Of a stretch of 11,709 nucleotides of DNA, positions 1 to 5,586 are shown piece by piece. Positions within the stretch are counted from its first letter, which is position 1; the number at the start of each line of letters is the position of its first letter. The stretch covers positions 1 through 11,709 of the forward strand of contig JBBSUX010000092.1 of assembly GCA_038234045.1 (NCBI GenBank), given 5' to 3'. The notes beneath the pieces were generated by a model that worked only from the letters and a program-made list of their open reading frames with translations, had not been told where the DNA came from and searched no databases. Origin of the DNA: JBBSUX01 sp038234045 (GTDB lineage: Bacteria > Pseudomonadota > Gammaproteobacteria > Burkholderiales > Burkholderiaceae_C). The position numbers and the translations under genes were made by a program.

Positions 1-346
1 AAACCATCCTCGCCCAGGCCAGCGAATACGCGGCATCTCGGCGCGGCTGGCGGGGGTGGATGTGCCAACTTTTGAAGGCCATGAGAAAAGCTTCGCTGAT
101 CTGGATGCGCTTTTGACGCAGACCCTGGCCTTTCTGGACAGCGTCAACGCATCGCAGTTTGAAGGCAAAGAGAGCGCCGAAATCGTCTTGCGCCCCGGTA
201 CGCCGAAAGAGAAGAAACTGAACGGACAGGCCTACCTGGCCAACTACGGTCTGCCGCAGTTTTTCTTTCATGTGACGACGGCCTACGACATCCTGCGCCA
301 CAACGGGTTGCCCATTGGCAAGCGCGATTTCATGGGTGCGTACTGA
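1..346 (+). CDS. DUF1993 family protein, C-terminal part (5' end outside window; possible frameshift)
   Basis: This is the C-terminal end of a DUF1993 protein, a family of about 170 residues with no assigned reaction. Family hallmarks seen here are RLAGVDVP, the GQAYL segment, the FFFHVTTAYDILRHNG stretch and the terminal IGKRDFMGAY. The clean frame from about base 32 gives ISARLAGVDVPTFEG and ends at TGA 344-346. Further left, that frame reads NHPRPGQRIR, which does not look like the family and has mixed third positions. The neighbouring frame from base 3 reads TILAQASEYAA, with nearly all G/C third positions. The real gene may therefore change frame near base 36, through a one-base loss or a sequence error. 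The GTG at base 56 lies inside the conserved domain and is not the true start. The gene converges on the toxin gene with a 7-bp gap. The family call is fairly sure; the frameshift is tentative. Confidence 0.8.
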   Translation, partial: NHPRPGQRIRGISARLAGVDVPTFEGHEKSFADLDALLTQTLAFLDSVNASQFEGKESAEIVLRPGTPKEKKLNGQAYLANYGLPQFFFHVTTAYDILRHNGLPIGKRDFMGAY

Positions 347-353
347 AAGCCGG

Positions 354-647
354 CTATCGCTTGAACCCAACTTCCCGCCGGCTGCGCACCGCCAGCACAA
401 ACACCGTGTCCAGCGCCTCCACGTAGCAATACAGCGCCACGTATCCGCGCGATGCACGGCCTATCACTAGTTCGCGCTTGCCTCCCTGAATGGGGCGTCC
501 GATGTGGGGGCTGTGCGCCAGGATTTGAATGGCGTCGACGATCTCGCCGATGCGCTGGGGCGCTGAGCCGGGGTCGCCCTGTGCGATGTGGTCAAAGAAG
601 TGGTCAAAGTCGTCCAAGACTTCCGGCGCGAGCTCGATGTGGGTCAT
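354..647 (-). CDS. RelE/ParE family toxin of a type II toxin-antitoxin pair
   Basis: This 97-residue protein has the size and layout of the RelE/ParE toxin fold. An N-terminal strand (THIELAPEV) leads into a helical stretch (residues about 10-45). It is followed by HSPHIGRPIQGGKRELVIG (about 45-63), the strand pair RGYVALYCYV and VFVLAVRSRRE, and a basic GFKR end. The xSPxxGRP motif and the R-x-x-x-x-x-GY pattern are typical of ParE-like members. Members act on DNA gyrase (ParE) or on ribosome-bound mRNA (RelE), and I cannot decide which from sequence alone. The start at ATG 645-647 follows an AAGG 12-15 bases upstream. It lies 21 bp after the antitoxin stop, the usual antitoxin-toxin order, so the two are probably co-transcribed and repressed by the antitoxin. 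It looks intact. Confidence 0.85.
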   Translation of the reverse strand: MTHIELAPEVLDDFDHFFDHIAQGDPGSAPQRIGEIVDAIQILAHSPHIGRPIQGGKRELVIGRASRGYVALYCYVEALDTVFVLAVRSRREVGFKR

Positions 648-668
648 GCAGCGGTGGGCCTTGCAAGC

Positions 669-953
669 CTATTTGCCGAGCTTGCGTGCAGCAGGCCTGC
701 GGGCTTTCTCGCCATTGGCGCGAGCGGCCAGATAGGTCTTTGCATCGTCCCACCCCACCGTTTTTCCGGTGGTGCGGATCTTGGCCCAGCGCTCATCGGC
801 CAGAGCGTGAAAGGCGGCGTCCAGCTCCACCTGTTCCACCGTCTGCGCGAGCGCATCGACGATGAAGGCGTGAGCCGATTTACCCATTTGCTGCGCGGCG
901 GCAGCTACGCGGGCTTTGAAATCGTCTTCAATGCGGATGGTGGTGGTTGACAT
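669..953 (-). CDS. Ribbon-helix-helix (CopG-like) antitoxin
   Basis: This 94-residue protein begins MSTTTIRIEDDFKARV, a typical ribbon-helix-helix DNA-binding start. The beta strand is at residues 2-9. Helix 1 is about 10-24, the GKSAHAF turn 25-30, and helix 2 about 28-42 (AFIVDALAQTVEQ). The C-terminal half (about 43-94, with ALADERWAKIR and a basic RRPAARKLGK end) is the likely toxin-neutralising part. I chose ATG 951-953 because the RHH domain starts there; the open frame continues upstream to 1319, but that extension has no family character. It sits directly upstream of the RelE/ParE toxin with a 21-bp gap. Antitoxins of this type usually repress their own operon, and a small palindrome lies about 30 bp upstream of the start. 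The exact antitoxin subfamily is not assigned. Confidence 0.83.
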   Translation of the reverse strand: MSTTTIRIEDDFKARVAAAAQQMGKSAHAFIVDALAQTVEQVELDAAFHALADERWAKIRTTGKTVGWDDAKTYLAARANGEKARRPAARKLGK

Positions 954-983
954 GGCAGCTCTTGTTAGCGTGGATTCAATGTG

Positions 984-995
984 GCACAAAAGTGC
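984..995. promoter_or_regulatory. Candidate antitoxin operator palindrome
   Basis: The palindrome GCAC-AAAA-GTGC (4-bp arms, 4-bp spacer) lies about 30 bp upstream of the antitoxin start, in the region divergent from the VOC gene. RHH antitoxins bind short palindromes overlapping their own promoter, so the position fits. The arms are short and could occur by chance. No convincing -35/-10 pair was found around it, so this is only a candidate. Confidence 0.2.
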
Positions 996-1048
996 TATGT
1001 GTTGGACGAGGCTGGAGCTATCACTCCGGCGGCATTGAAGAACCCCGT

Positions 1049-1080
1049 CCCGAGCAGGACCTGCTGTCGCACTGCTCGGG
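1049..1080. repeat. 9-bp perfect inverted repeat upstream of the VOC gene
   Basis: CCCGAGCAG at 1049-1057 is exactly matched by its reverse complement CTGCTCGGG at 1072-1080, with a 14-base loop. It lies 60-90 bp upstream of the VOC start, in the divergent region shared with the antitoxin gene. It could be an operator or a leader-RNA hairpin. No T-run follows it on either strand, so a rho-independent terminator is unlikely. Confidence 0.45.
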
Positions 1081-1124
1081 CTTACCATCCTCCCCGGTTC
1101 CATTCCGCCCGATCCGGGCACCCC

Positions 1125-1130
1125 AAGGAG
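1125..1130 (+). promoter_or_regulatory. Strong ribosome binding site of the VOC gene
   Basis: AAGGAG ends 9 bases before ATG 1140. This decides the start: an upstream in-frame extension beginning near 981 lacks such a site and resembles nothing. Confidence 0.65.
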
Positions 1131-1139
1131 ATATCCCCC

Positions 1140-1529
1140 ATGTTCAGTCACGTGATGGTCGGCGTCAGCGACCTCGAAAAATCCCGCAAGTTCTACGACG
1201 CGCTGCTGGGCACCATCGGCGTCGGCCCGGGCGTTGCCAACGGTACGCGTTATTTCTACCGCAGCCCGAGCGGTACCTTCGGCATCACCACCCCGATCAA
1301 TGGCGACCCGGCCTGTCACGGCAATGGCGCGACCATCGGCTTCACGGCGACGTCACCCGAGCAGGCCGACGCGTTCCACGCGGCTGGCGTGGCCAATGGC
1401 GGTGCCACCTGCGAAGACCCGCCCGGCTATCGCGAAGGCCCTGCCGGCAAGCTGTATCTGGCCTATCTGCGCGACCCGGACAACAACAAACTTTGCGCAT
1501 TGCACCGGCCGGCAAAGCCAGCGGCGTAA
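1140..1529 (+). CDS. VOC superfamily (glyoxalase/bleomycin-resistance fold) protein
   Basis: This is a 129-residue single-domain VOC protein. It opens MFSHVMVGVSDLEKSRKFYD, the typical first beta-alpha unit with a potential metal ligand His4. The second half ends YLAYLRDPDNNKLCALHR, the usual second-repeat signature. Between them lie the FGITTP and ATIGFTA strands and a helix around EQADAFHAAGV. Members include glyoxalases, dioxygenases and resistance proteins. The acidic residue often used as the last metal ligand is not obvious here, so metal binding and catalysis cannot be claimed. The start is fixed by a strong AAGGAG nine bases upstream. The gene is followed within about 10 bp by the PdeM-type gene and may share its transcript, though no functional link is known. 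Substrate unknown. Confidence 0.87.
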   Translation: MFSHVMVGVSDLEKSRKFYDALLGTIGVGPGVANGTRYFYRSPSGTFGITTPINGDPACHGNGATIGFTATSPEQADAFHAAGVANGGATCEDPPGYREGPAGKLYLAYLRDPDNNKLCALHRPAKPAA

Positions 1530-1538
1530 GCAAAGCGA

Positions 1539-2264
1539 GTGCGGGACGCTGCTGCTGACGCGCAGTCCACAACCGACCCCCGGCCCGAGCCCTGCGCAGC
1601 GCCGCCCACCCTGGCGGTGCAGGGCGAGACGCTGCATCTGCTGGCGGCGCCCGCGTTGTGGTGGCCGGCCGGCGCGACCGTTTTCATTGCCGATCTGCAC
1701 ATCGGCAAGGCGGCTACCTTCCGCGCGCGTGGTCTACCCGTGCCGTCCGGCACCACGCAGGCCAATCTGGCGCGGATCGACGCGCTGCTGGATGAAAGTG
1801 GCGCCACCCAGCTAGTCGTGCTCGGCGATTTTCTGCACGCTGCCGATTCGCGCTCGCCATCCGTATTGCAGGCGCTGGCCAACTGGCGCACCCGTTGGCC
1901 TTTCCTACAGATCGTGCTGGTGCGTGGCAACCACGACAGCCATGCCGGCGACCCACCGGCCGCCCTCGGCATCGAGGTGGTGGATGAGCCCTGGTGCCTC
2001 GGCCCGTTCGCCTGCTGCCACCACCCTCAGCGGCACGCCAAGCACCACGTGCTGGCCGGCCATGTGCATCCTGCGGTGCGCTTGCGCGGACCCGGTGGTG
2101 ACGGTCTTCGCCTGCCGTGCTTTGCCAGCGAGGACGGGCAGACGCTGTTGCCGGCGTTCGGCGAATTCACCGGCACGCATCTGCTGCGGCCGGAGGCGGG
2201 CAGGCAACTTTTTCCGGTGGGCGCTGGGCGCGTGTGGTGTCTGCCCTTCAATGGAGAAAATTGA
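1539..2264 (+). CDS. pdeM: PdeM-type ligase-associated metallophosphoesterase
   Basis: This 241-residue calcineurin-like phosphoesterase has the full set of metal-binding motifs. They are D52-L-H54 in FIADLHIGK, GD97FLH, G130-N-H-D133, the HH pair at 161-162 and GH175VH177. ADLHIGKAATFRARGLPVPSG and the compact size match the PdeM family (ligase-associated DNA damage response endonuclease). Its relatives are nucleases or phosphodiesterases, often encoded beside a DEXH helicase, an ATP-dependent DNA ligase and a beta-CASP exonuclease. None of those partners is next to it here. The GTG start (1539-1541) is the best choice I see, but it has a poor ribosome site. The first conserved residues begin near LAVQGE (about 25), so a start nearer 1600 is possible. 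It follows the VOC gene by 9 bp and converges on the TPM operon. Catalytic residues appear intact. Confidence 0.85.
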   Translation: MRDAAADAQSTTDPRPEPCAAPPTLAVQGETLHLLAAPALWWPAGATVFIADLHIGKAATFRARGLPVPSGTTQANLARIDALLDESGATQLVVLGDFLHAADSRSPSVLQALANWRTRWPFLQIVLVRGNHDSHAGDPPAALGIEVVDEPWCLGPFACCHHPQRHAKHHVLAGHVHPAVRLRGPGGDGLRLPCFASEDGQTLLPAFGEFTGTHLLRPEAGRQLFPVGAGRVWCLPFNGEN

Positions 2265-2277
2265 TGATGAGCTAGCC

Positions 2278-2335
2278 AGTAAGCGATTTGAGATAAGCGC
2301 TACCAGCGACTTTGAAAGTAGCAAAAATCAAAGCT
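2278..2335. repeat. Dispersed AAGCGCTA-type intergenic repeat, copy 1
   Basis: This is a relatively AT-rich convergent gap between pdeM and the second TPM gene. It contains AAGCGATTTGAGATAAGCGC followed by TA, with core AAGCGCTA at 2295-2302. AGCG/CGCT arms flank an AT-rich centre. A second small inverted repeat, CTTTGA (2310-2315) with TCAAAG (2328-2333), follows. The core recurs at 4111-4118 and 5572-5579. No clear rho-independent terminator is present although two genes end here. Confidence 0.45.
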
Positions 2336-2338
2336 TCT

Positions 2339-2986
2339 TCAGGATTCGAGCAGCGGATCGCCTGAGAGCACAGGGCGATCGGGCAAGCACGCGGCGCTTT
2401 CCGACGAAGTGGCGGCTCCGTTTCCCCCCGTCGCGCCTGCGTCGGCCGGGAAATACGCCACCAGCAGCGCCGAAACCTCTTCCAGCGCCTGCGTCAGCCC
2501 ATCCTCGTAGCGCCGTGCCGCAAAGGCCTGCTGCATCCGGCCCAGCGTTTGCTGCCACTGCACGGCGTCCACCCGTCGTGCGAGTGCGCGGTCGGCGACG
2601 ATCTCGATCGCCTGATCGGCCAGCAGCAGATAGATCAGCACACCGTTGTTGTGTTCCGTGTCCCAGACCCGGAGTTTGCCGAAGACGGTGACGGCGCGTT
2701 CACGCGCACTGGCAGCGCGCCACAGATAGCTGGCCGGCAGCCCGGCTTCGACGCAGATGCGGATCTGGCCGGTGTGGCGCTGCTCGCTAGCGGCTACACG
2801 CTTCATCAGACGCTCGACCATGTCCGGCGGAATCGCGCGTGCGGCCACGCGCTCGTCGCGCCAGCGGTGACGCAACAGGCGGGCTATCCGCGGGAACAGT
2901 CCCGCCTCCGGAGTGCGGTCGAGCGCAGGCTCGTCGAGGGACGGGTCGATCTGCTGCGGCAGCGATTGTTGGCGATCTTGTTGCAT
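2339..2986 (-). CDS. Cytosolic TPM-domain protein, third gene of the lemA operon
   Basis: This 215-residue protein carries a TPM domain at about residues 44-180. Visible segments are MVERLMKRVAASEQRHTGQI, the RICVEAGLP strand, ARERAVTVFGKLRVWDTE, NNGVLIYLLLADQAIEIVADR and a C-terminal helix around ALEEVSALLVAYFP. It has no signal peptide or membrane helix, unlike the upstream YgcG-type protein, so it should be cytosolic or peripheral. The last 30 residues are low complexity. ATG 2984-2986 is supported by CAGGAA eight bases upstream (2995-3000) and by a 20-bp gap after the ygcG-like stop. TPM domains elsewhere have been linked to acid phosphatase activity or photosystem repair. No catalytic role can be assigned here. 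The order lemA, secreted TPM, cytosolic TPM suggests joint function at the envelope. Confidence 0.85.
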   Translation of the reverse strand: MQQDRQQSLPQQIDPSLDEPALDRTPEAGLFPRIARLLRHRWRDERVAARAIPPDMVERLMKRVAASEQRHTGQIRICVEAGLPASYLWRAASARERAVTVFGKLRVWDTEHNNGVLIYLLLADQAIEIVADRALARRVDAVQWQQTLGRMQQAFAARRYEDGLTQALEEVSALLVAYFPADAGATGGNGAATSSESAACLPDRPVLSGDPLLES

Positions 2987-2994
2987 GCTTTTAT

Positions 2995-3000
2995 TTCCTG
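2995..3000 (-). promoter_or_regulatory. Ribosome binding site of the cytosolic TPM gene
   Basis: CAGGAA on the minus strand lies 8 bases before ATG 2986, inside the 20-bp gap after the preceding stop codon. It supports this start and translation from a shared mRNA. Confidence 0.55.
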
Positions 3001-3006
3001 TCGGCT

Positions 3007-4155
3007 TTACCAGCTGCCCGACGCGCCGCCGCCGCCGAAATTACCGCCACCGCCTGAGCTGAAACCACCGCCGCCGCCACTGAAGCCGCCGCCATTACCC
3101 CAGCCTGCGCCCATGCCGGCTCCGAGCCCGGCGCCAAGGCCCGTGCCGAAACCGCCGCGTCGGCCAAACCCGGTACCGCCGCGGGAGACGAAGCCAAACA
3201 CCAGCGCGATCACCCCTGCCAAGCCTGCCAACAGCAGGCTGTGAGTGAACAGGAACGCCAGCAAGCCGCCGCCCGCGCCACCCGCCACGGCACCGAGCGG
3301 CCGCCCCAGCGCAGCGCGCAGGCCGGCTGTTGCCATTGGCATCACAAAGAACAGGAAGATAGCCAGATCCGTCCACTGAAAACCTCGCGCTCCGTGAGCG
3401 CGGCTCTGCGCAGTGCCCGTGTTGCTGTTCGCGGCTGCGGCCGCATCGGCGGCATTGTTTGTTCCCGTGGCGCCGTTCGCGCCGATTGAATTCTGGCCAG
3501 CGTCGAGTGCGCCCGGGTTGACCGCAGCGCCGCCTGTTGCGGCTGCTCCGGCCGTTGCGTTGTGATCCGCGGGGGCAGCCGGCAAGCCTGCCCCCACCCT
3601 GATCCGCCCATCGAGGCGACTGACGGCCGCAGAGATGCCGCCTGCAAAGTCACCACGCCGGAACGCCGGCGTCATCGCCTCATCGATGATCGCGCTGGCT
3701 GCCAGATCTGGCACGGCGCCTTCGAGCGACTTGGCGACTTCGATTCGCGCCCGACGATCGTTCTTGGCCACCAGCAAAAGGATGCCGTCGCCGACATCGC
3801 GCCGGCCAATCTTCCATGCGTTGCCGATGCGGTTGGCGTAGCTGGCGATGTCTTCCGGTGCCGCGGTCGGCACCATCAGCACGACGATCTGCGCCCCGGT
3901 GGTTTTTTCAACGCGCGCGAGCTGAGTCTCCAGCGACTGACTGGCAGCGGCCGTCAACGTGCCGGTCTGGTCGATCACGCGGGCGCTCAGTGGCGGTACC
4001 GGCTGTACACCGCCGGTGGGCGCCGCCGCTGCCCAGACGTTGCCTGCTGTAGAGAGCGCAAAACCTGCCAGAAATACTATAAAAAGAAGAGCTGATTGCG
4101 CTTTGATGAAAAGCGCTAAAGGCATATTTCTTTGATAATTTTGACAGGCAGACAT
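3007..4155 (-). CDS. YgcG-type secreted TPM-domain membrane protein with Gly-rich tail
   Basis: This 382-residue protein resembles YgcG. A signal sequence (about 1-45; hydrophobic core ALLFIVFLAGFAL, end near VWAAAA) precedes a TPM domain at about 57-180. That domain shows SARVIDQTGTL, TGAQIVVLMVPT, WKIGRRDVGDGILLLVAKNDRR and the FRRGDFAGGI helix. A low-complexity Ala/Asn/Gly linker (190-255) and two or three membrane segments (about 262-283 and 287-323) follow. The tail is Gly-rich and ends GGGGASGSW, a typical YgcG ending. The TPM domain should lie outside the cytoplasm. ATG 4153-4155 was chosen because AAGGA overlaps the lemA stop at 7-base spacing. ATG 4125 is an alternative with a weaker site. 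The DNA for residues about 6-25 coincides with an AAGCGCTA-type repeat. It is co-transcribed with lemA and the second TPM gene; biochemical function unknown. Confidence 0.88.
   Translation of the reverse strand: MSACQNYQRNMPLALFIKAQSALLFIVFLAGFALSTAGNVWAAAAPTGGVQPVPPLSARVIDQTGTLTAAASQSLETQLARVEKTTGAQIVVLMVPTAAPEDIASYANRIGNAWKIGRRDVGDGILLLVAKNDRRARIEVAKSLEGAVPDLAASAIIDEAMTPAFRRGDFAGGISAAVSRLDGRIRVGAGLPAAPADHNATAGAAATGGAAVNPGALDAGQNSIGANGATGTNNAADAAAAANSNTGTAQSRAHGARGFQWTDLAIFLFFVMPMATAGLRAALGRPLGAVAGGAGGGLLAFLFTHSLLLAGLAGVIALVFGFVSRGGTGFGRRGGFGTGLGAGLGAGMGAGWGNGGGFSGGGGGFSSGGGGNFGGGGASGSW
4094..4140. repeat. AAGCGCTA-type repeat copy 2, inside the ygcG-like signal-peptide region
   Basis: GCGCTTT (4098-4104), a 5-base loop and AAAGCGC (4110-4116) form a perfect 7-bp hairpin containing the core AAGCGCTA (4111-4118). 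GATTGC at 4094-4099 is shared with copy 3 (5561-5566). An AT-rich tail runs to about 4140. The element overlaps codons for residues about 6-21 of the secreted TPM protein, so a normally intergenic repeat seems to be translated as part of a signal peptide. Confidence 0.5.
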
Positions 4156-4162
4156 GCGCTTG

Positions 4163-4167
4163 TCCTT
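4163..4167 (-). promoter_or_regulatory. Ribosome binding site of the ygcG-like gene, overlapping the lemA stop
   Basis: On the minus strand, AAGGA lies within and just after the lemA stop codon (TAA 4166-4168), 7 bases before ATG 4155. This picks 4155 over ATG 4125 and suggests tight translational coupling to lemA. Confidence 0.6.
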
Positions 4168-4783
4168 ACTTCTTCGCACCACCAAAATCGACCACAGGCG
4201 GCGTGGAAATCTGCGCCTCGTTGGCCACGGTAAAGGTCGGCTTGGGGTGATAGCCGAAGATCTTGGCTGTCAGATTGGTGGGAAAGCTGCGGGCTTTCAC
4301 GTTGTACGCCTGCACCGCCTGGATATACCGGTTGCGGGCTACGGTGATGCGGTTCTCGGTGCCCTCAAGCGTCACGCGAAGATCGCGAAAGGCCTGATTC
4401 GCCTGCAGCGTCGGGTCGTTTTCCGACACCGCCAGCAAGCGCGACAGCGCTCCGGTGAGCTGGCTCTGCGCTTGCTGGAAGCGCTCGAACGCCTGCGGGT
4501 CATTCAGGGTTTCGGGCGTCACCGTGATCGAGGTCGCCTTGGCGCGGGCCTCCACTACTTTGGTGAGGGTGTCCTGCTCGAAATTCGCCTGGCCCTTGAC
4601 CGTTGCCACGATGTTGGGAACCAGATCGGCGCGCCGCTGATACTGGTTGAGCACTTCGCTCCAGGCGGATTTGGTCTGCTCGTCCAGGCTCTGGAACTCG
4701 TTGTAGCCGCAGCCGCTGAGGCCAAGCCCAACCAGCACGACGAAAAACACGCGACGAACGAAAGAAAAGGAGAAATTGGGCAT
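4166..4783 (-). CDS. lemA: LemA family lipoprotein
   Basis: This 205-residue protein is a clear LemA member. An N-terminal hydrophobic stretch ends in a lipobox, LSGC (residues 22-25), so Cys25 is the predicted lipidated residue and the protein is membrane-anchored. The family core follows: YNEFQSLDEQTKSAWSEVLN, QRRADLVPNIVATVKG, FEQDTLTKVVEARAKA, a helical middle and TENRITVARNRYIQAVQAYN. It ends with the FPTNLTAKIFGYHPKPTF segment, which is diagnostic for LemA. The fold is a helical bundle and no enzymatic role is established. It heads a three-gene operon with two TPM-domain genes, a common arrangement that implies a shared envelope job. ATG 4781-4783 gives the expected signal region, though the ribosome site is weak. 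A 6-bp hairpin lies in the leader. Confidence 0.93.
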   Translation of the reverse strand: MPNFSFSFVRRVFFVVLVGLGLSGCGYNEFQSLDEQTKSAWSEVLNQYQRRADLVPNIVATVKGQANFEQDTLTKVVEARAKATSITVTPETLNDPQAFERFQQAQSQLTGALSRLLAVSENDPTLQANQAFRDLRVTLEGTENRITVARNRYIQAVQAYNVKARSFPTNLTAKIFGYHPKPTFTVANEAQISTPPVVDFGGAKK

Positions 4784-4790
4784 CGGCGGG

Positions 4791-4806
4791 ACGCAGTTGG
4801 CTGCGT
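4791..4806. repeat. 6-bp hairpin in the lemA leader
   Basis: ACGCAG (4791-4796), loop TTGG and CTGCGT (4801-4806) form a perfect stem-loop about 8 bp upstream of the lemA start. In the plus direction it is followed by TTTTC. It could affect lemA translation initiation or be incidental. The rest of the 196-bp divergent region (4784-4979) shows no convincing promoter to me. Confidence 0.35.
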
Positions 4807-4979
4807 TTTCAGGAAGAGCAGAAGCCGCTGAGTATCACGCCCCGCGCCTCGACGCATGCAACCGGATCGAACAGCGCCACGCAATTGCTGCTCGCATTGC
4901 CGTTGGCACAACGCTGCGCTGTCACCGATTACGCCGCGGCGGACGGGGAACCTTCGGCCGGCTATGGCATCCTTCGTCC

Positions 4980-5444
4980 ATGCCATCCCGCACACCCCAC
5001 GCCGCAAGCTTCGGCGGCTCGCCCGACGAAGTCGAATCCCAGTTTTTCGAAGCCCTGCAAAAGGGCGATATCACCCAGCTGATGGCCTGTTGGGCTGACG
5101 AGGACGAAATCGCCTGCATCCATCCTGGCGGGCCCCGATTGCTAGGCGCGCAGGCTATTCGTAGCTCGTTCGAAGCCCTTTTCGAGCACCGCGAACTGCG
5201 CCTTAACGTCGACGAAGTGCGACGTGTGCAGACGATGGGCGGCGCCGCGCATACGCTGGTGGTGCGGATCAGCATCGATTTGCCCGACGGCCCGCGCGAA
5301 GCGCATCTGGTACTGACCCACGCGTACCAAAAAACAGCGCAGGGCTGGCGCTTGGTAGTGCATCACGCCAGCGCTGCGCCTGCGCCAACGGAGTCAGCGT
5401 CCGGCATGAGCGCTGGCAGCGGTTCGCCCTACTTGCTGCATTGA
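4980..5444 (+). CDS. NTF2/SnoaL-like small protein
   Basis: This 154-residue protein has the NTF2-like alpha+beta cone pattern. An N-terminal helix (PDEVESQFFEALQKGDITQL) leads to the strand MACWADEDEIACIHPGGPRLLG, and the helix AQAIRSSFEALFEH follows. The strands LRLNVDEV, TLVVRISIDL, AHLVLTHAYQKT and GWRLVVHHAS complete the fold. The WADEDEIACIHPGG segment is a recognisable feature of SnoaL/DUF4440-like burkholderial proteins. Members bind small hydrophobic ligands or act as ketosteroid-isomerase-like enzymes, but the substrate cannot be inferred. The C-terminal 22 residues are low complexity. ATG 4980-4982 gives the natural domain start; no strong ribosome site is visible, and in-frame sequence further upstream is not protein-like. 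It is divergent from lemA. Confidence 0.8.
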   Translation: MPSRTPHAASFGGSPDEVESQFFEALQKGDITQLMACWADEDEIACIHPGGPRLLGAQAIRSSFEALFEHRELRLNVDEVRRVQTMGGAAHTLVVRISIDLPDGPREAHLVLTHAYQKTAQGWRLVVHHASAAPAPTESASGMSAGSGSPYLLH

Positions 5445-5557
5445 CCTTGGGTCGCATGCGGAGTCTGTGCATGGCTTGAGCTGAGGTCTCTTCGGAGTGA
5501 TTCGCCTCCGTCATGCGGCTCCGATCTGGGGTGATTTTCATGAAGAAATATGACTAA

Positions 5558-5586
5558 AACGATTGCTTTATAAGCGCTAGCAGCTA
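5558..5586. repeat. AAGCGCTA-type repeat copy 3, ending at the yheT-like start codon
   Basis: GATTGCTTTATAAGCGCTAG (5561-5580) shares GATTGC and AAGCGCTA with copy 2 (4094-4118) and the core with copy 1 (2295-2302). It contains a small GCTT-ATA-AAGC stem and runs into the hydrolase start codon. The 141-bp gap 5445-5585 otherwise holds only a weak CGGAG/CTCCG inverted repeat (5493-5510). Confidence 0.5.

Noticed and set aside
981..1139. N-terminal extension of the VOC protein
   Set aside because: The VOC domain starts at 1140 right after a strong AAGGAG; the extension is low-quality sequence crossing an inverted repeat.
954..1319. Upstream extension of the antitoxin frame
   Set aside because: The RHH domain begins at 953; the extension overlaps the VOC gene and shows no conserved pattern.
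2549..3244. Plus-strand Pro-rich open frame (231 residues)
   Set aside because: Its Pro-rich part is the mirror of the Gly-rich tail of the minus-strand TPM protein; no family features, and it spans two well-supported genes.
4784..4979. Promoter for lemA around TTGCAT ... GATACT on the minus strand
   Set aside because: Both boxes match the consensus poorly and the spacing is off; not enough to list as a feature.
5493..5510. Terminator after the NTF2-like gene (CGGAG/CTCCG)
   Set aside because: Five-bp stem with an 8-base loop and no T-run; too weak for a rho-independent terminator.
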